64,000 nucleotides of DNA from Candidatus Sulfopaludibacter sp. SbA3 (GTDB taxonomy: Bacteria; Acidobacteriota; Terriglobia; Bryobacterales; Bryobacteraceae), in NCBI GenBank assembly GCA_945890485.1, contig CAMDCN010000003.1, positions 310,001-374,000 of the forward strand. The letters are read 5' to 3'. Below, piece after piece: positions 18,648 through 26,633 of this stretch. The translations under genes and the position numbers were made by a program. How positions within the stretch are numbered: position 1 is the stretch's first letter; the number at the start of each line of letters is the position of its first letter. The notes beneath the pieces are model-generated. The model worked only from the letters and a program-made list of their open reading frames with translations, had not been told where the DNA came from and did no database searches.

Positions 18648-19980
18648 GGAAGCGGGCGATGTAGCCCGTATCGATGTCGCCCGCCTGAAACTCAGGATCA
18701 CTGAGGATCCGTTGGTGCAGCGGAATGGACGTATGGATGCCCTCGACGATGAACATGTCGAGGGCGCGCAGCGATCGCGTGATCGCCTCTTTGCGGTCGG
18801 TGCCGTAACAGATCAGCTTGGCCACGAGCGAGTCGTAGTAGGGCGGAACCACGCAGTCGGTATAGGCCCACGTATCGACGCGAACGCCAATGCCGCCGGG
18901 CAGGTTGAACCCGGTGATCTTGCCCGCCGATGGTGTGAACGTTTCCGGATTCTCCGCGTTGATTCGGCACTCGATGGCATGGCCGCGCATCGTTACTGGT
19001 TCCGTCAGAATCGACGTTAGCGGCTCGCCAGCGGCGATGCGGATCTGCGCCTTCACGATATCGATGCCGGTCACCAGTTCCGTGACCGGATGTTCCACCT
19101 GGACACGCGCATTCACTTCGATGAAGTACAAGCTGCCGTCTTCGTCCATTAGGAACTCGACCGTTCCCGCATTGGTGTAGCCGACTTCCTTCATCGCCTT
19201 CTTCAGGCTATCGGTGATCCGCTGCCGGAGTTCAGGCGTGACGCGCGGGGAAGGGGACTCCTCGATCAGCTTCTGATGCCGCCGCTGAATGGAGCACTCG
19301 CGCTCTCCGAGCACTTCGACTTGGCCGTAGTGATCCGCCAGAATCTGGAACTCGATGTGCCGCGGCTTGCGGATGTACTTCTCGACGTAAACGTCCGGGC
19401 AGGAGAACGCCGCGCCAGCTTCGGCCTGAGCCTGTGCCAGAAGGCCGGGCAGTTCGCTCGCTTCGTTCACGACGCGCATGCCGCGTCCGCCGCCGCCGGC
19501 CGTCGCCTTCAGGATGATCGGGTAGCCAATCTTGGCCGCCGTCTCCAAGCCATGCTCCGGCGATTCAAGGACTCCGGCCGAGCCCGGCAGAATGGGGATG
19601 CCGGCCTTGTCCATCGCCTCGCGGGCGTGTTGTTTGAATCCCATGGCGCGGATCACGTCCGGCTTGGGACCGATAAACGTCAGCCCGGAGGTCTCGCAGA
19701 CCTCGGCAAAATTGGCGTTCTCGCTCAGGAACCCGTAGCCGGGGTGGATGGCGTCGACGTTCGTGATCTCGGCTGCGCTTATGACGCTGGGGATATCGAG
19801 ATAGCTACGCGCGCTCTTGGCCGGGCCAATGCAGACAGCCTCATCGGCGAAGCGGACGTGGAGACTGTGGCGGTCGGCTTCGGAGTAGACCGCGACCGTT
19901 TTGATCCCGAGCTCCTTACAAGCGCAGATCACCCGCAGCGCGATCTCGCCCCGGTTGGCGATGAGGATCTTCTGAAACAT
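18637..19980 (-). CDS. accC: Biotin carboxylase subunit of acetyl-CoA carboxylase
   Basis: ATP-dependent carboxylation of biotin on AccB, the first half-reaction of malonyl-CoA formation for fatty-acid synthesis. The 447 residues match the usual AccC length. It begins with the biotin-carboxylase signature [16 protein letters not shown] and has the ATP-grasp glycine loop [13 protein letters not shown] (about 160-172). The catalytic segments [14 protein letters not shown] (about 285-298) and RINAENP are also present. It starts five bases after accB and is followed with overlap by the flavoprotein gene. The carboxyltransferase genes accA and accD are not in this window. Confidence 0.97.
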   Translation of the reverse strand: MFQKILIANRGEIALRVICACKELGIKTVAVYSEADRHSLHVRFADEAVCIGPAKSARSYLDIPSVISAAEITNVDAIHPGYGFLSENANFAEVCETSGLTFIGPKPDVIRAMGFKQHAREAMDKAGIPILPGSAGVLESPEHGLETAAKIGYPIILKATAGGGGRGMRVVNEASELPGLLAQAQAEAGAAFSCPDVYVEKYIRKPRHIEFQILADHYGQVEVLGERECSIQRRHQKLIEESPSPRVTPELRQRITDSLKKAMKEVGYTNAGTVEFLMDEDGSLYFIEVNARVQVEHPVTELVTGIDIVKAQIRIAAGEPLTSILTEPVTMRGHAIECRINAENPETFTPSAGKITGFNLPGGIGVRVDTWAYTDCVVPPYYDSLVAKLICYGTDRKEAITRSLRALDMFIVEGIHTSIPLHQRILSDPEFQAGDIDTGYIARFLAK

Positions 19981-19985
19981 AGGGG

Positions 19986-20447
19986 TTAGCTCGGGCGGAC
20001 GGTGAACAACGTGGTGCCGTACTCAACCGGCTGCCCGTTTTCGACGTGCTTGGCGATGATGGTGCCCGACACTTCGCACTCGATCTCGTTCATCAGTTTC
20101 ATGCTCTCGACGATGCAGAGCACCTTGCCAGGCTTCACGCTGTCGCCAACGTTGACGAAGTCCGACGCACCGGGCGAGGGAGCCGCATAGTAGGTGCCGA
20201 CGATCGGGGACTTCACCGTCTGGAGGCCCTCTTCGGCCTTGGGGGCAGGCGGCGCAGCCGGGACGGCCGGGGCCGAAACGACGTGTTGCACCGGCGCTGC
20301 GGCGGCTGAGGCAGTGGTGACGACCACTTCCTGCACTGCGCCTCCGCGGACGATGCGAACGCGGTTTTCGCCGCGCTGGACTTCGAGTTCAGCCACTCCG
20401 CTATCAATCAGCGCCTGGATCAACTCTTTAATTTCTGGAATGTTCAT
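19986..20447 (-). CDS. accB: Biotin carboxyl carrier protein of acetyl-CoA carboxylase
   Basis: 153 residues. The N-terminal helix region ([19 protein letters not shown]) binds the carboxylase. A Pro/Ala-rich linker of about 30 residues leads to the C-terminal biotinyl domain. That domain contains [14 protein letters not shown], the 'thumb'-like strand typical of AccB, and the biotin attachment site ESMKLMNE near residue 118. The usual motif is EAMKLMNE, and the Ala-to-Ser change is common. It precedes accC by five bases and follows the M24 peptidase gene by three, so all are in one operon. Confidence 0.97.
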   Translation of the reverse strand: MNIPEIKELIQALIDSGVAELEVQRGENRVRIVRGGAVQEVVVTTASAAAAPVQHVVSAPAVPAAPPAPKAEEGLQTVKSPIVGTYYAAPSPGASDFVNVGDSVKPGKVLCIVESMKLMNEIECEVSGTIIAKHVENGQPVEYGTTLFTVRPS

Positions 20448-20450
20448 TGC

Positions 20451-21509
20451 TTAGAGAACCATCAGTTTCTTCGAGGTCGGCGTCAGTATCTCGCATCCGG
20501 ACCCGGTGACCAGCACCGTATCCTCAATGCGGACACCGCCGAAGCCTTCGAGGTAAGCGCCGGGCTCGATGGTGATCGCCATTCCAGCCTGCAAGCGCGT
20601 TTTGTCTTTTTTGCCGATTCGCGGCATTTCGTGAATTTCGAGTCCGAGACCGTGCCCCGTGCTATGGACAAAGGCCTTGCCGTATCCGTGAGCCTGCAGA
20701 ACTTTCCGGGCCGCCGCATCGACGGAAGCCGTGGTTACTCCCGCCTTCACCCGGTCGAGCGCCGCCAATTGGGCCTCGTGGACTGCATTAAACAATTGCC
20801 GGGTTGGAGCGGGGATCCTGCCCAGGTGAGCCATGCGAGTCATGTCGCTGGCGTAACCACCCAGAAATGAACCCATATCCATCAATAATAACCCACGGCC
20901 CGTGATCTTTGCGGCGCCAGGCTGGGCATGCGGGAGGGCGCTGCGCTCACCGAAAGCCACGATGGTCTCAAAGGCGGGTTTCTCGGCGCCGCGGCGGCGC
21001 ATGCGGTATTCGATCTCGGCGGCGAGATCGGTCTCCGTCATCCCCTCCTTGAAGTGGGTCAGGGCCTCCTCAAGGGCAGCGGAGTTGAGGAGCACGGAGG
21101 CGCGGATCGCGTCCTGCTCTTCGGTTGACTTGACCATCCGAAGGGTCTCGCAGGTATCGTCGAGGGCGCACCACTCCACCCGCGCCTTTTGCAGTGCGGC
21201 CACGGAGCGAAAGCTGATTCGCGTGTTCTCAAAGGCCACTTTACGAAACGAACCCAACTTATCCGCGATGGTCGTTTCGAGAGGACCCTTCGCGATCACG
21301 ACTTTGGCCGACGCCTCGCGGCCGGCCTGAATCGTGTAGCGAGGATCGGTGAAGAGCGTCACCTGCTGAGCGGAGATCAGCAGAGCGCCGTTACTGCCCG
21401 TGAAGCCGGAGAAGTAGCGGACGTTCGGGGCGCTGGTGATGACAGCGGCGTCAGCTTCCTTCTCAATGAGGGCCGCGCGGAGAGCGGCGACACGATGTTT
21501 ATACTGCAA
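20451..21509 (-). CDS. Xaa-Pro aminopeptidase/dipeptidase, M24 family
   Basis: 352 residues: a creatinase-like N-terminal domain (about 1-125) and a pita-bread M24B metallopeptidase domain. The metal ligands are visible: Asp pair in DMGSFLGGYASDM (about 213-225), His in HSTGHGLGLEIHEMP (about 285), Glu in TIEPGAY (about 318) and Glu in RIEDTV (about 333). It would release N-terminal residues before proline in the cytosol. The first codon is TTG at 21509, with GGGGAAG upstream. A peptidase of this type next to accBC is a widespread arrangement, often with efp between, which is absent here. It overlaps the oxidoreductase gene by 11 bases. Confidence 0.9.
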   Translation of the reverse strand: MQYKHRVAALRAALIEKEADAAVITSAPNVRYFSGFTGSNGALLISAQQVTLFTDPRYTIQAGREASAKVVIAKGPLETTIADKLGSFRKVAFENTRISFRSVAALQKARVEWCALDDTCETLRMVKSTEEQDAIRASVLLNSAALEEALTHFKEGMTETDLAAEIEYRMRRRGAEKPAFETIVAFGERSALPHAQPGAAKITGRGLLLMDMGSFLGGYASDMTRMAHLGRIPAPTRQLFNAVHEAQLAALDRVKAGVTTASVDAAARKVLQAHGYGKAFVHSTGHGLGLEIHEMPRIGKKDKTRLQAGMAITIEPGAYLEGFGGVRIEDTVLVTGSGCEILTPTSKKLMVL

Positions 21510-22467
21510 GCAACAGCTTCCCCGTGGTCTTGCGGGCGGCGAGATCTTCCTGCGCTTGGCGGGCGTCGCTGAGCGGATAGGTTTGGTGAATGTTGAGCTT
21601 TAGGTCGCCGTTGGCGATCCAGCTCAGCACGTCACCAGCGCGCCACAAGAGTTCTTCCCGGGTGGCAATATGATGCGCCAGCGTCGGCCGGGTCAGGAAC
21701 AACGAGCCTTTGGCGTTCAGCAGAAGCGGTTCAATGGCGGGCACCGGGCCGCTGGCGTTGCCGAAGGTAACCATCATGCCGCGGGGCTTGAGCGAATCGA
21801 GCGACTTGAGAAATGTGGAAGCGCCCACCGAATCGTAGACGACATCGACGCCCTTGCCTTCGGTGAGGCGGCGGGTCTCGGCGGCGAAATCAACTTCATC
21901 GTACAGAATCACGTCGTCCGCCCCGGCCTCGCGGGCCAGTTCCGCCTTGGCGGGCGTGCCCACCGTGGCGATGACGCGGGCGCCGCGGCGCTTGGCCATC
22001 TGGACGATGCACTGCCCCGCGCCACCGGCGGCGGCGTGGACCAGACAGGTCTGTCCATGTTGGAGCGGGAAGGTGGAATGAGTCAGATAGTGAGCGGTCA
22101 TGCCTTGCAGCATGGCGGCAGCGGCCAAGGCGTCGGAAACGCCGGCCGGAATCTTGACGAGCTGTCCGGCGGGGGTGACGGCGAATTCGGCGTAGGAGCC
22201 GCGCGGGCCGGCATAGGCAACGCGGTCGCCGACGGCGACCTCCGTCACGCCCTCGCCGATGCTCTCGACAACGCCAGAGGCCTCCATGCCGAGGATCATG
22301 GGGAGGTCCGCTTTGTAGAGCCCCATGCGGAAGTAGATGTCGATGAAGTTTACGCCGACATGGCTGATCTTGACGCGTGCCTGGCCGGGGCCGGGCGTAG
22401 GCGTCGTTGCATCCTGATAGTGCAACTGCTCCGGACCACCACACTGATGAACCACAATCGCTTTCAT
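21499..22467 (-). CDS. NADPH:quinone oxidoreductase, zeta-crystallin type
   Basis: 322 residues of the zinc-free medium-chain dehydrogenase family. ATG at 22467 is set by a good ribosome-binding site (GAAGGAGAG, spacing eight) and by the family's start MKAIVVHQCGG. The open frame runs 89 codons further upstream but only through the neighbouring gene. Features seen are GMEASGVVESIGEGV, the long AVGDRVAYAG loop, and the NADPH-binding AAAGGAGQCIVQMAKRRGA (about 145-163). The predicted reaction is one- or two-electron reduction of quinones with NADPH. Its start overlaps the stop of the 23012 gene as ATGA. Confidence 0.92.
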   Translation of the reverse strand: MKAIVVHQCGGPEQLHYQDATTPTPGPGQARVKISHVGVNFIDIYFRMGLYKADLPMILGMEASGVVESIGEGVTEVAVGDRVAYAGPRGSYAEFAVTPAGQLVKIPAGVSDALAAAAMLQGMTAHYLTHSTFPLQHGQTCLVHAAAGGAGQCIVQMAKRRGARVIATVGTPAKAELAREAGADDVILYDEVDFAAETRRLTEGKGVDVVYDSVGASTFLKSLDSLKPRGMMVTFGNASGPVPAIEPLLLNAKGSLFLTRPTLAHHIATREELLWRAGDVLSWIANGDLKLNIHQTYPLSDARQAQEDLAARKTTGKLLLAV

Positions 22468-23012
22468 GCGCGAACTCTCCTTCGAAGGTGAACCACGCTC
22501 GCGAAGGCGAGCAGGTATAAGACTGACACAGGGAACAACAGAATACGTCCCATGGTGACGACTGCGCCCGCCCCCGTCAACCCGGCACGGAACAAGACAA
22601 AGTGGAGCAGGGTGTTCCAGTTGCCGCGATCGACCCAGAAGTAGTCGCCGTTTTCGTTGAGGATGAACAGCTTGCCGGCCAAGCGGGCGGCGAGCATCCA
22701 TTTCCACTTGGTCATGATGGGTTCGTTTGAACAAACGATCCCAACGATGGCGTGGTTGCGGGACTGGAGTTCGCGGACGACTTGAGCGCGACCGGCGGCG
22801 CCGGGGTACTCCGTGATGCGCCAGACTTGGCCGCGGTCTGGGCGGAATCCGGCGGGGAGGCCGGCGTAGCAGGTGACGAGGTCAAGCTGCATGCCGTCGC
22901 CGTGAATCTCGTAGAGTCCGGGCAGCAGGTCCTCAAGCAGGTGCCGGGATCCGCTTTCGACGATGACCACACGGTCAAACGGCGGGATGCGTTGGGACAG
23001 GAAAAGCCGCAA
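22464..23012 (-). CDS. Hypothetical protein with one C-terminal membrane helix
   Basis: 182 residues starting with TTG at 23012. The frame opens with FDRVVIVESGSRHLLEDLLP, then a soluble domain of about 110 residues and a C-terminal membrane segment (VTMGRILLFPVSVLYLLAFASVVHL) with a positive RRRVRA tail. The soluble part (RAQVVRELQSRNHAIVGIVCS) suggests an alpha/beta fold that locates something by an identifier; similar hypothetical proteins occur next to glycosyltransferases in acidobacteria, but I cannot name a family. A TATAGT hexamer (minus strand, 23016-23021) sits directly before TTG, so the message may be leaderless. It is the first gene of the cluster that runs to udk. Confidence 0.7.
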   Translation of the reverse strand: MRLFLSQRIPPFDRVVIVESGSRHLLEDLLPGLYEIHGDGMQLDLVTCYAGLPAGFRPDRGQVWRITEYPGAAGRAQVVRELQSRNHAIVGIVCSNEPIMTKWKWMLAARLAGKLFILNENGDYFWVDRGNWNTLLHFVLFRAGLTGAGAVVTMGRILLFPVSVLYLLAFASVVHLRRRVRA

Positions 23013-23046
23013 CTTTCTACTATACCGGACCCAAAAGCGCTAGAAT

Positions 23047-23595
23047 TTGCATGGAGAACGACGACAAATTCCGACTCGAACCGAGGTGTTGACGCTGCTC
23101 CGCGAAAGGATCGTCGCTTTCGCGGCATCTCGTATCATGCGGGGCGGTACGGCAATGTTGTCTCCCGAGGACGTCGCGCAGGACACGCTGCTCCTGATAG
23201 AGGAGAAGTACGCCCACGTAGAGCCGCTTGAAGAGTTGGTGCCGCTGGCGATGCAGATTGTTCGCTACAAGCTGCTGGGTGTCTTCACCAAGTCCTCACG
23301 GCGAGGGGAGCACAACGCGGTGCCGGTGGAGGATGTCCCATTGCCGGACCTGCTCGATTCGCCGGAGGTGGCGCTGCTGAAGAAGGAGCGGTCGGCCCGG
23401 TTGCAGGCGGCGCTCGCCGAAGTGGGCGACCGGTGCCGCGAACTGTTTGCGTTGAAGCTGCAGGGATTGAACTTCCCGGCGATTGCGGCGAAGATGGGCG
23501 CGGCGAACATCAACACGGTGTATACATGGGACAGCCGTTGCCGGCAGCAGCTGATTGAAAAGATTGGCAAGGAGGACCGGCGCCGTGTCCAGTGA
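23047..23595 (+). CDS. RNA polymerase sigma factor, ECF-like
   Basis: Up to 182 residues. A sigma-2-like region is seen at AMLSPEDVAQDTLLLIEEKY (about 36-55), and a sigma-4-like helix-turn-helix at LFALKLQGLNFPAIAAKMGA (about 137-156) with its recognition helix around NINTVYTWDSRCRQQL. The function is promoter selection for a dedicated regulon. The start is not certain: TTG at 23047 is the longest, while GTG at 23086 would keep all conserved parts. A TAGAAT hexamer at 23041-23046 could be a -10 box and would then favour the later start. The gene overlaps the next by 11 bases, the usual sigma/anti-sigma order. Confidence 0.85.
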   Translation: MHGERRQIPTRTEVLTLLRERIVAFAASRIMRGGTAMLSPEDVAQDTLLLIEEKYAHVEPLEELVPLAMQIVRYKLLGVFTKSSRRGEHNAVPVEDVPLPDLLDSPEVALLKKERSARLQAALAEVGDRCRELFALKLQGLNFPAIAAKMGAANINTVYTWDSRCRQQLIEKIGKEDRRRVQ

Positions 23596-24484
23596 AGAGA
23601 AGCAACTACTGTTTGGGGAGTACGCGGCGGGGCGGATCTCGGCGGCGGATAAGCGGCGGTTGATGGCGGCGGCGCTGGAGGACCAGGAGCTGTTCGATGC
23701 TATTGCTGAGCAGGAAGAGTTAAACGAACTGACCGTGAGTTTGCCCGCGGCCCCGCCCAAGCGGAAAATCTGGCCGTTCCTGATGACCGCGGCGGCGACG
23801 GGGGCGGTGACGCTGGGTCTGTTCTTGATGCTGCGGCCGAAACCGGAGCCGGTACTGGAGATGGCGAAGGTGATTCCTCCGCCGCAAGAGATGGCGGCCC
23901 CTCCGGCCGTCTCGGCACCGGCGCCGGCGCCAGCGGCAGAGCGGAAGCGTACACCGACGGCTGCGCCTGTTCCGATGGCGGAGCCTCCGATGGGGGCCGC
24001 CGCCCCGGTCACGGCCCCAGCCGCCCCAGCCCCCGCGCAGGAGTTGGCTGCGGCGCCGGAGCTGGAACGGCAGGCGAAGAAGGCGGAGATGCCGGCGCCC
24101 CAAGTGGCGACGATGGCTGCTCCTCCCCCGGCTCCATACCAAATATTGCATCGGGATCCCGAAGGGCCGGCCCAGATGGTGGATGGAGAGCCGCTGATCG
24201 TCCGGTACCGAACGGCGCAGGCGGGCCGCTTTGCGCTGGTGGACACGGGTTCGGGGCGGGAGTTGGCGGCGGGGACCGCGGTTGCGGGAGCCACGATTGA
24301 TCTTCCGTTCACGGCGGTGCGCGGCGAGATGAACCTGGAGGTTCGGAGAGCCGAAGTCGCGTTTGCGGCAGGGCGGCTGGCGGATCGGGCCGAGTCGCGA
24401 GCGGCCGCTCCGGCGGCTGCGCCGAAGGCCGCGCCAGCGCGCGGGCCGGAGGCGCCGGTGCGGATTTCTTTGACGATTCGCTGA
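23585..24484 (+). CDS. Membrane-bound anti-sigma-like protein with Pro/Ala-rich periplasmic part
   Basis: GTG at 23585 is preceded by AAGGAGG (spacing eight) and overlaps the sigma stop; 299 residues. The N-terminal ~55 residues are helical and charged (EEKQLLFGEYAAGRISAADK), like the small sigma-binding domain of anti-sigma factors, though no HCC zinc motif is present. A membrane helix follows (IWPFLMTAAATGAVTLGLFL, about 58-80), then about 100 residues of Pro/Ala-rich linker. A C-terminal globular domain has strands such as PLIVRYRTAQAGRFALVDTG. Location and gene order indicate an inner-membrane regulator of the 23047 sigma factor; this is inferred, not shown. Confidence 0.75.
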   Translation: MSSEEKQLLFGEYAAGRISAADKRRLMAAALEDQELFDAIAEQEELNELTVSLPAAPPKRKIWPFLMTAAATGAVTLGLFLMLRPKPEPVLEMAKVIPPPQEMAAPPAVSAPAPAPAAERKRTPTAAPVPMAEPPMGAAAPVTAPAAPAPAQELAAAPELERQAKKAEMPAPQVATMAAPPPAPYQILHRDPEGPAQMVDGEPLIVRYRTAQAGRFALVDTGSGRELAAGTAVAGATIDLPFTAVRGEMNLEVRRAEVAFAAGRLADRAESRAAAPAAAPKAAPARGPEAPVRISLTIR

Positions 24485-24533
24485 AAGGGTTTTGCTTCTG
24501 GCGGGATCTCTCTGGTGCAAGGAGAACCTGACC

Positions 24534-26633
24534 ATGAAAACTTTGATTTCCTTTTTAGCGATGGCGACCGCGGGACTGGCCGTGGAGCCGTCGGCGGGTG
24601 AACTGTGGCGCGTCGGAGGCGAGGCGTTGCCGTGTCCGCTGGAACATACGGCGGTGACGGCCGACCTCTCGGGGCCGGTTGGCCGCGTCCGGGTGAAACA
24701 GATCTTCCGGAACCCGCTCGGCGAACCGCTCGAGGCGGTCTATACGTTTCCACTGTCGGCGCGAGGGGCGGTGGACGAGATGACGATCCGGATCAACGAC
24801 CGGGTGGTGAAGGGCCAGATTAAGCGGAAGGAAGAGGCGCGGCGGATCTATGAACAGGCTAAGCAGCAGGGCAAACTGACGGGCTTGCTGGATCAGAAGC
24901 GGCCCAACGTGTTTACGCAGCGGCTGGCGAACATCCCGCCGGGGGCGCGAGTGGAGGTGGAGATTTCCTACGTCGAAACATTACAGTATGAGGCGGGACG
25001 ATACGAGTTTGTATTTCCGATGACAGTAGGGCCTCGGTATAAGGCGAAGTACAATCCCACCTACGCGGCCAAGGGCGTCCGCGCGGGGCATGATCTGTCG
25101 CTGCGCGTGAACGTGAATGGCGTGACGGAGATGGAGTCGACGACGCATGAGGTGGTGCGGGAGCGGACGGGCGTCGCGCTTCGCAATCAGAAAGAGATTC
25201 CCAATCGGGACTTCATTCTGCGGTACAAAGTGGCAGGGCCAACGATCAAAGACACGTTGCTGGCACACCGGACGGAGGGGACGGGGCACTTCACTTTGTT
25301 CCTTGCGCCGCCGGAACGAACCCAGCCTGCCGAGGTGACGCCGAAGGAGCTTGTGTTCGTGATCGACACCTCCGGTTCCATGCACGGCTACCCGCTCGAC
25401 AAGGCGAAAGAGGCGATGTCGGCTGCCTTGGCGGGTTTGCATCCGCGGGACACCTTCAACCTGATTACCTTCTCTGGCGATACGCATCTGTTGTTCCCGA
25501 AGCCCGTGCCCGCGACGCAGGAGAACCTGGCGGCGGCGCAGAGATTCCTGCAGTTCAGCCGGTCGGGCGGCGGCACGGAGATGATGAAGGCGATCCGCGC
25601 GGCGCTTGAGCCGACGGCGTCGCAGGAGCATCTGCGCGTGGTCTGCTTCATGACCGATGGCTACGTGGGGAACGAACCCCAGATCCTGGCCGAGATTGAG
25701 AAGTATGCGAACGCCCGGATCTTCTCGTTCGGGATTGGCAGTTCGGTGAACCGGTACCTGCTCGACGAGATGGCGGCGCGGGGCCGGGGCGAGGTGGAGT
25801 ACGTGGGATTACAGGACGACGGGTCGGCCGCGGCACGGCGCTTTCATCAGCGGGTCCATACGCCGTTGCTGACGGACATCCGGGTGGAGTGGGGCAATCT
25901 GCCGGTGAAGGAGGTCTATCCGCAGCGTGTTCCGGATCTGTTTGACGCCAAGCCGGTGGTTCTGACCGGCCAGTTCTCCGGCCCGGCGCGCGGCGAAATG
26001 CGGATTCTGGGCAAGATGGCTGGACGGCCGTTTGAGCGGAAGGTGTGGGTCGATCTGCCGGGCAGGGAAGCGGCAAACACGGCGGTTCCGGCGCTGTGGG
26101 CCCGGACGAAGATCGGGACCTTGCGTGAGGCGGCGTCGATCACAGAACTCGGCTTGGCCTATGGGCTGATGACCCAGTACACCTCCTTCGTGGCGGTGGA
26201 GGAAGGCACGGTCAGTGGTCAAGGTGGACGGCTGATCGAAGTTCCGTCGGAGATGCCGGACGGTGTTTCGCACGACCATGCGTTGATGCGTAGCGCCCCA
26301 ATGTCGGCGGGGATGGGCGTGGGCCGCGTACACGAATCGCGGAAGGTGATGGAGCCCGAACGCCAGGAGGCGGCGGCTCCGGTGGTGAACCCCGCGCCGA
26401 AAGTGGATCCGCTATTGGCTGCCCGGGTGCAGGGGATGGGGCCACTCGAAAAGGTGGGAGTCCGGGTGTTTCTGTCGGACGGTAGCGAGGCGGCCCTTGC
26501 GGCGTTGAAGAACGCCGGATTGGTGATCGCGGCGCGGCCGGGCGGTGGGTTGGTCGTGATGGGTGAGATCGCGGCGGGGCGGCTGGCGGAACTCAGCCGC
26601 TTGGGGATGGTGAAGCGGGTGGCTCTGCGTTAG
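24534..26633 (+). CDS. Secreted VIT and VWA domain protein
   Basis: 699 residues from ATG at 24534 with AAGGAG at -11. Signal peptide MKTLISFLAMATAGLA, then a VIT domain (about 20-140: VYTFPLSARGAVDEMTIRIN, RRIYEQAKQQGK). A linker leads to a VWA domain (about 265-435) with the MIDAS triad start DTSGSM (near 276) and FSFGIGSSVNRYLLDEMA at its end. The last ~70 residues (VFLSDGSEAALAALKNAGL) resemble a protease-prodomain-like or ferredoxin-like fold. VIT/VWA proteins bind divalent metals and protein ligands in the envelope; they can be sortase targets. It follows the sigma/anti-sigma pair with a 49-base gap, so it is a likely regulon member. Confidence 0.88.
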   Translation: MKTLISFLAMATAGLAVEPSAGELWRVGGEALPCPLEHTAVTADLSGPVGRVRVKQIFRNPLGEPLEAVYTFPLSARGAVDEMTIRINDRVVKGQIKRKEEARRIYEQAKQQGKLTGLLDQKRPNVFTQRLANIPPGARVEVEISYVETLQYEAGRYEFVFPMTVGPRYKAKYNPTYAAKGVRAGHDLSLRVNVNGVTEMESTTHEVVRERTGVALRNQKEIPNRDFILRYKVAGPTIKDTLLAHRTEGTGHFTLFLAPPERTQPAEVTPKELVFVIDTSGSMHGYPLDKAKEAMSAALAGLHPRDTFNLITFSGDTHLLFPKPVPATQENLAAAQRFLQFSRSGGGTEMMKAIRAALEPTASQEHLRVVCFMTDGYVGNEPQILAEIEKYANARIFSFGIGSSVNRYLLDEMAARGRGEVEYVGLQDDGSAAARRFHQRVHTPLLTDIRVEWGNLPVKEVYPQRVPDLFDAKPVVLTGQFSGPARGEMRILGKMAGRPFERKVWVDLPGREAANTAVPALWARTKIGTLREAASITELGLAYGLMTQYTSFVAVEEGTVSGQGGRLIEVPSEMPDGVSHDHALMRSAPMSAGMGVGRVHESRKVMEPERQEAAAPVVNPAPKVDPLLAARVQGMGPLEKVGVRVFLSDGSEAALAALKNAGLVIAARPGGGLVVMGEIAAGRLAELSRLGMVKRVALR

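Noticed and set aside
23555-23584. Upstream ATG (23555) as start of the anti-sigma gene
   Set aside because: The GTG at 23585 has an AAGGAGG site at the right distance. The extra ten residues would be sigma-factor DNA in another frame.
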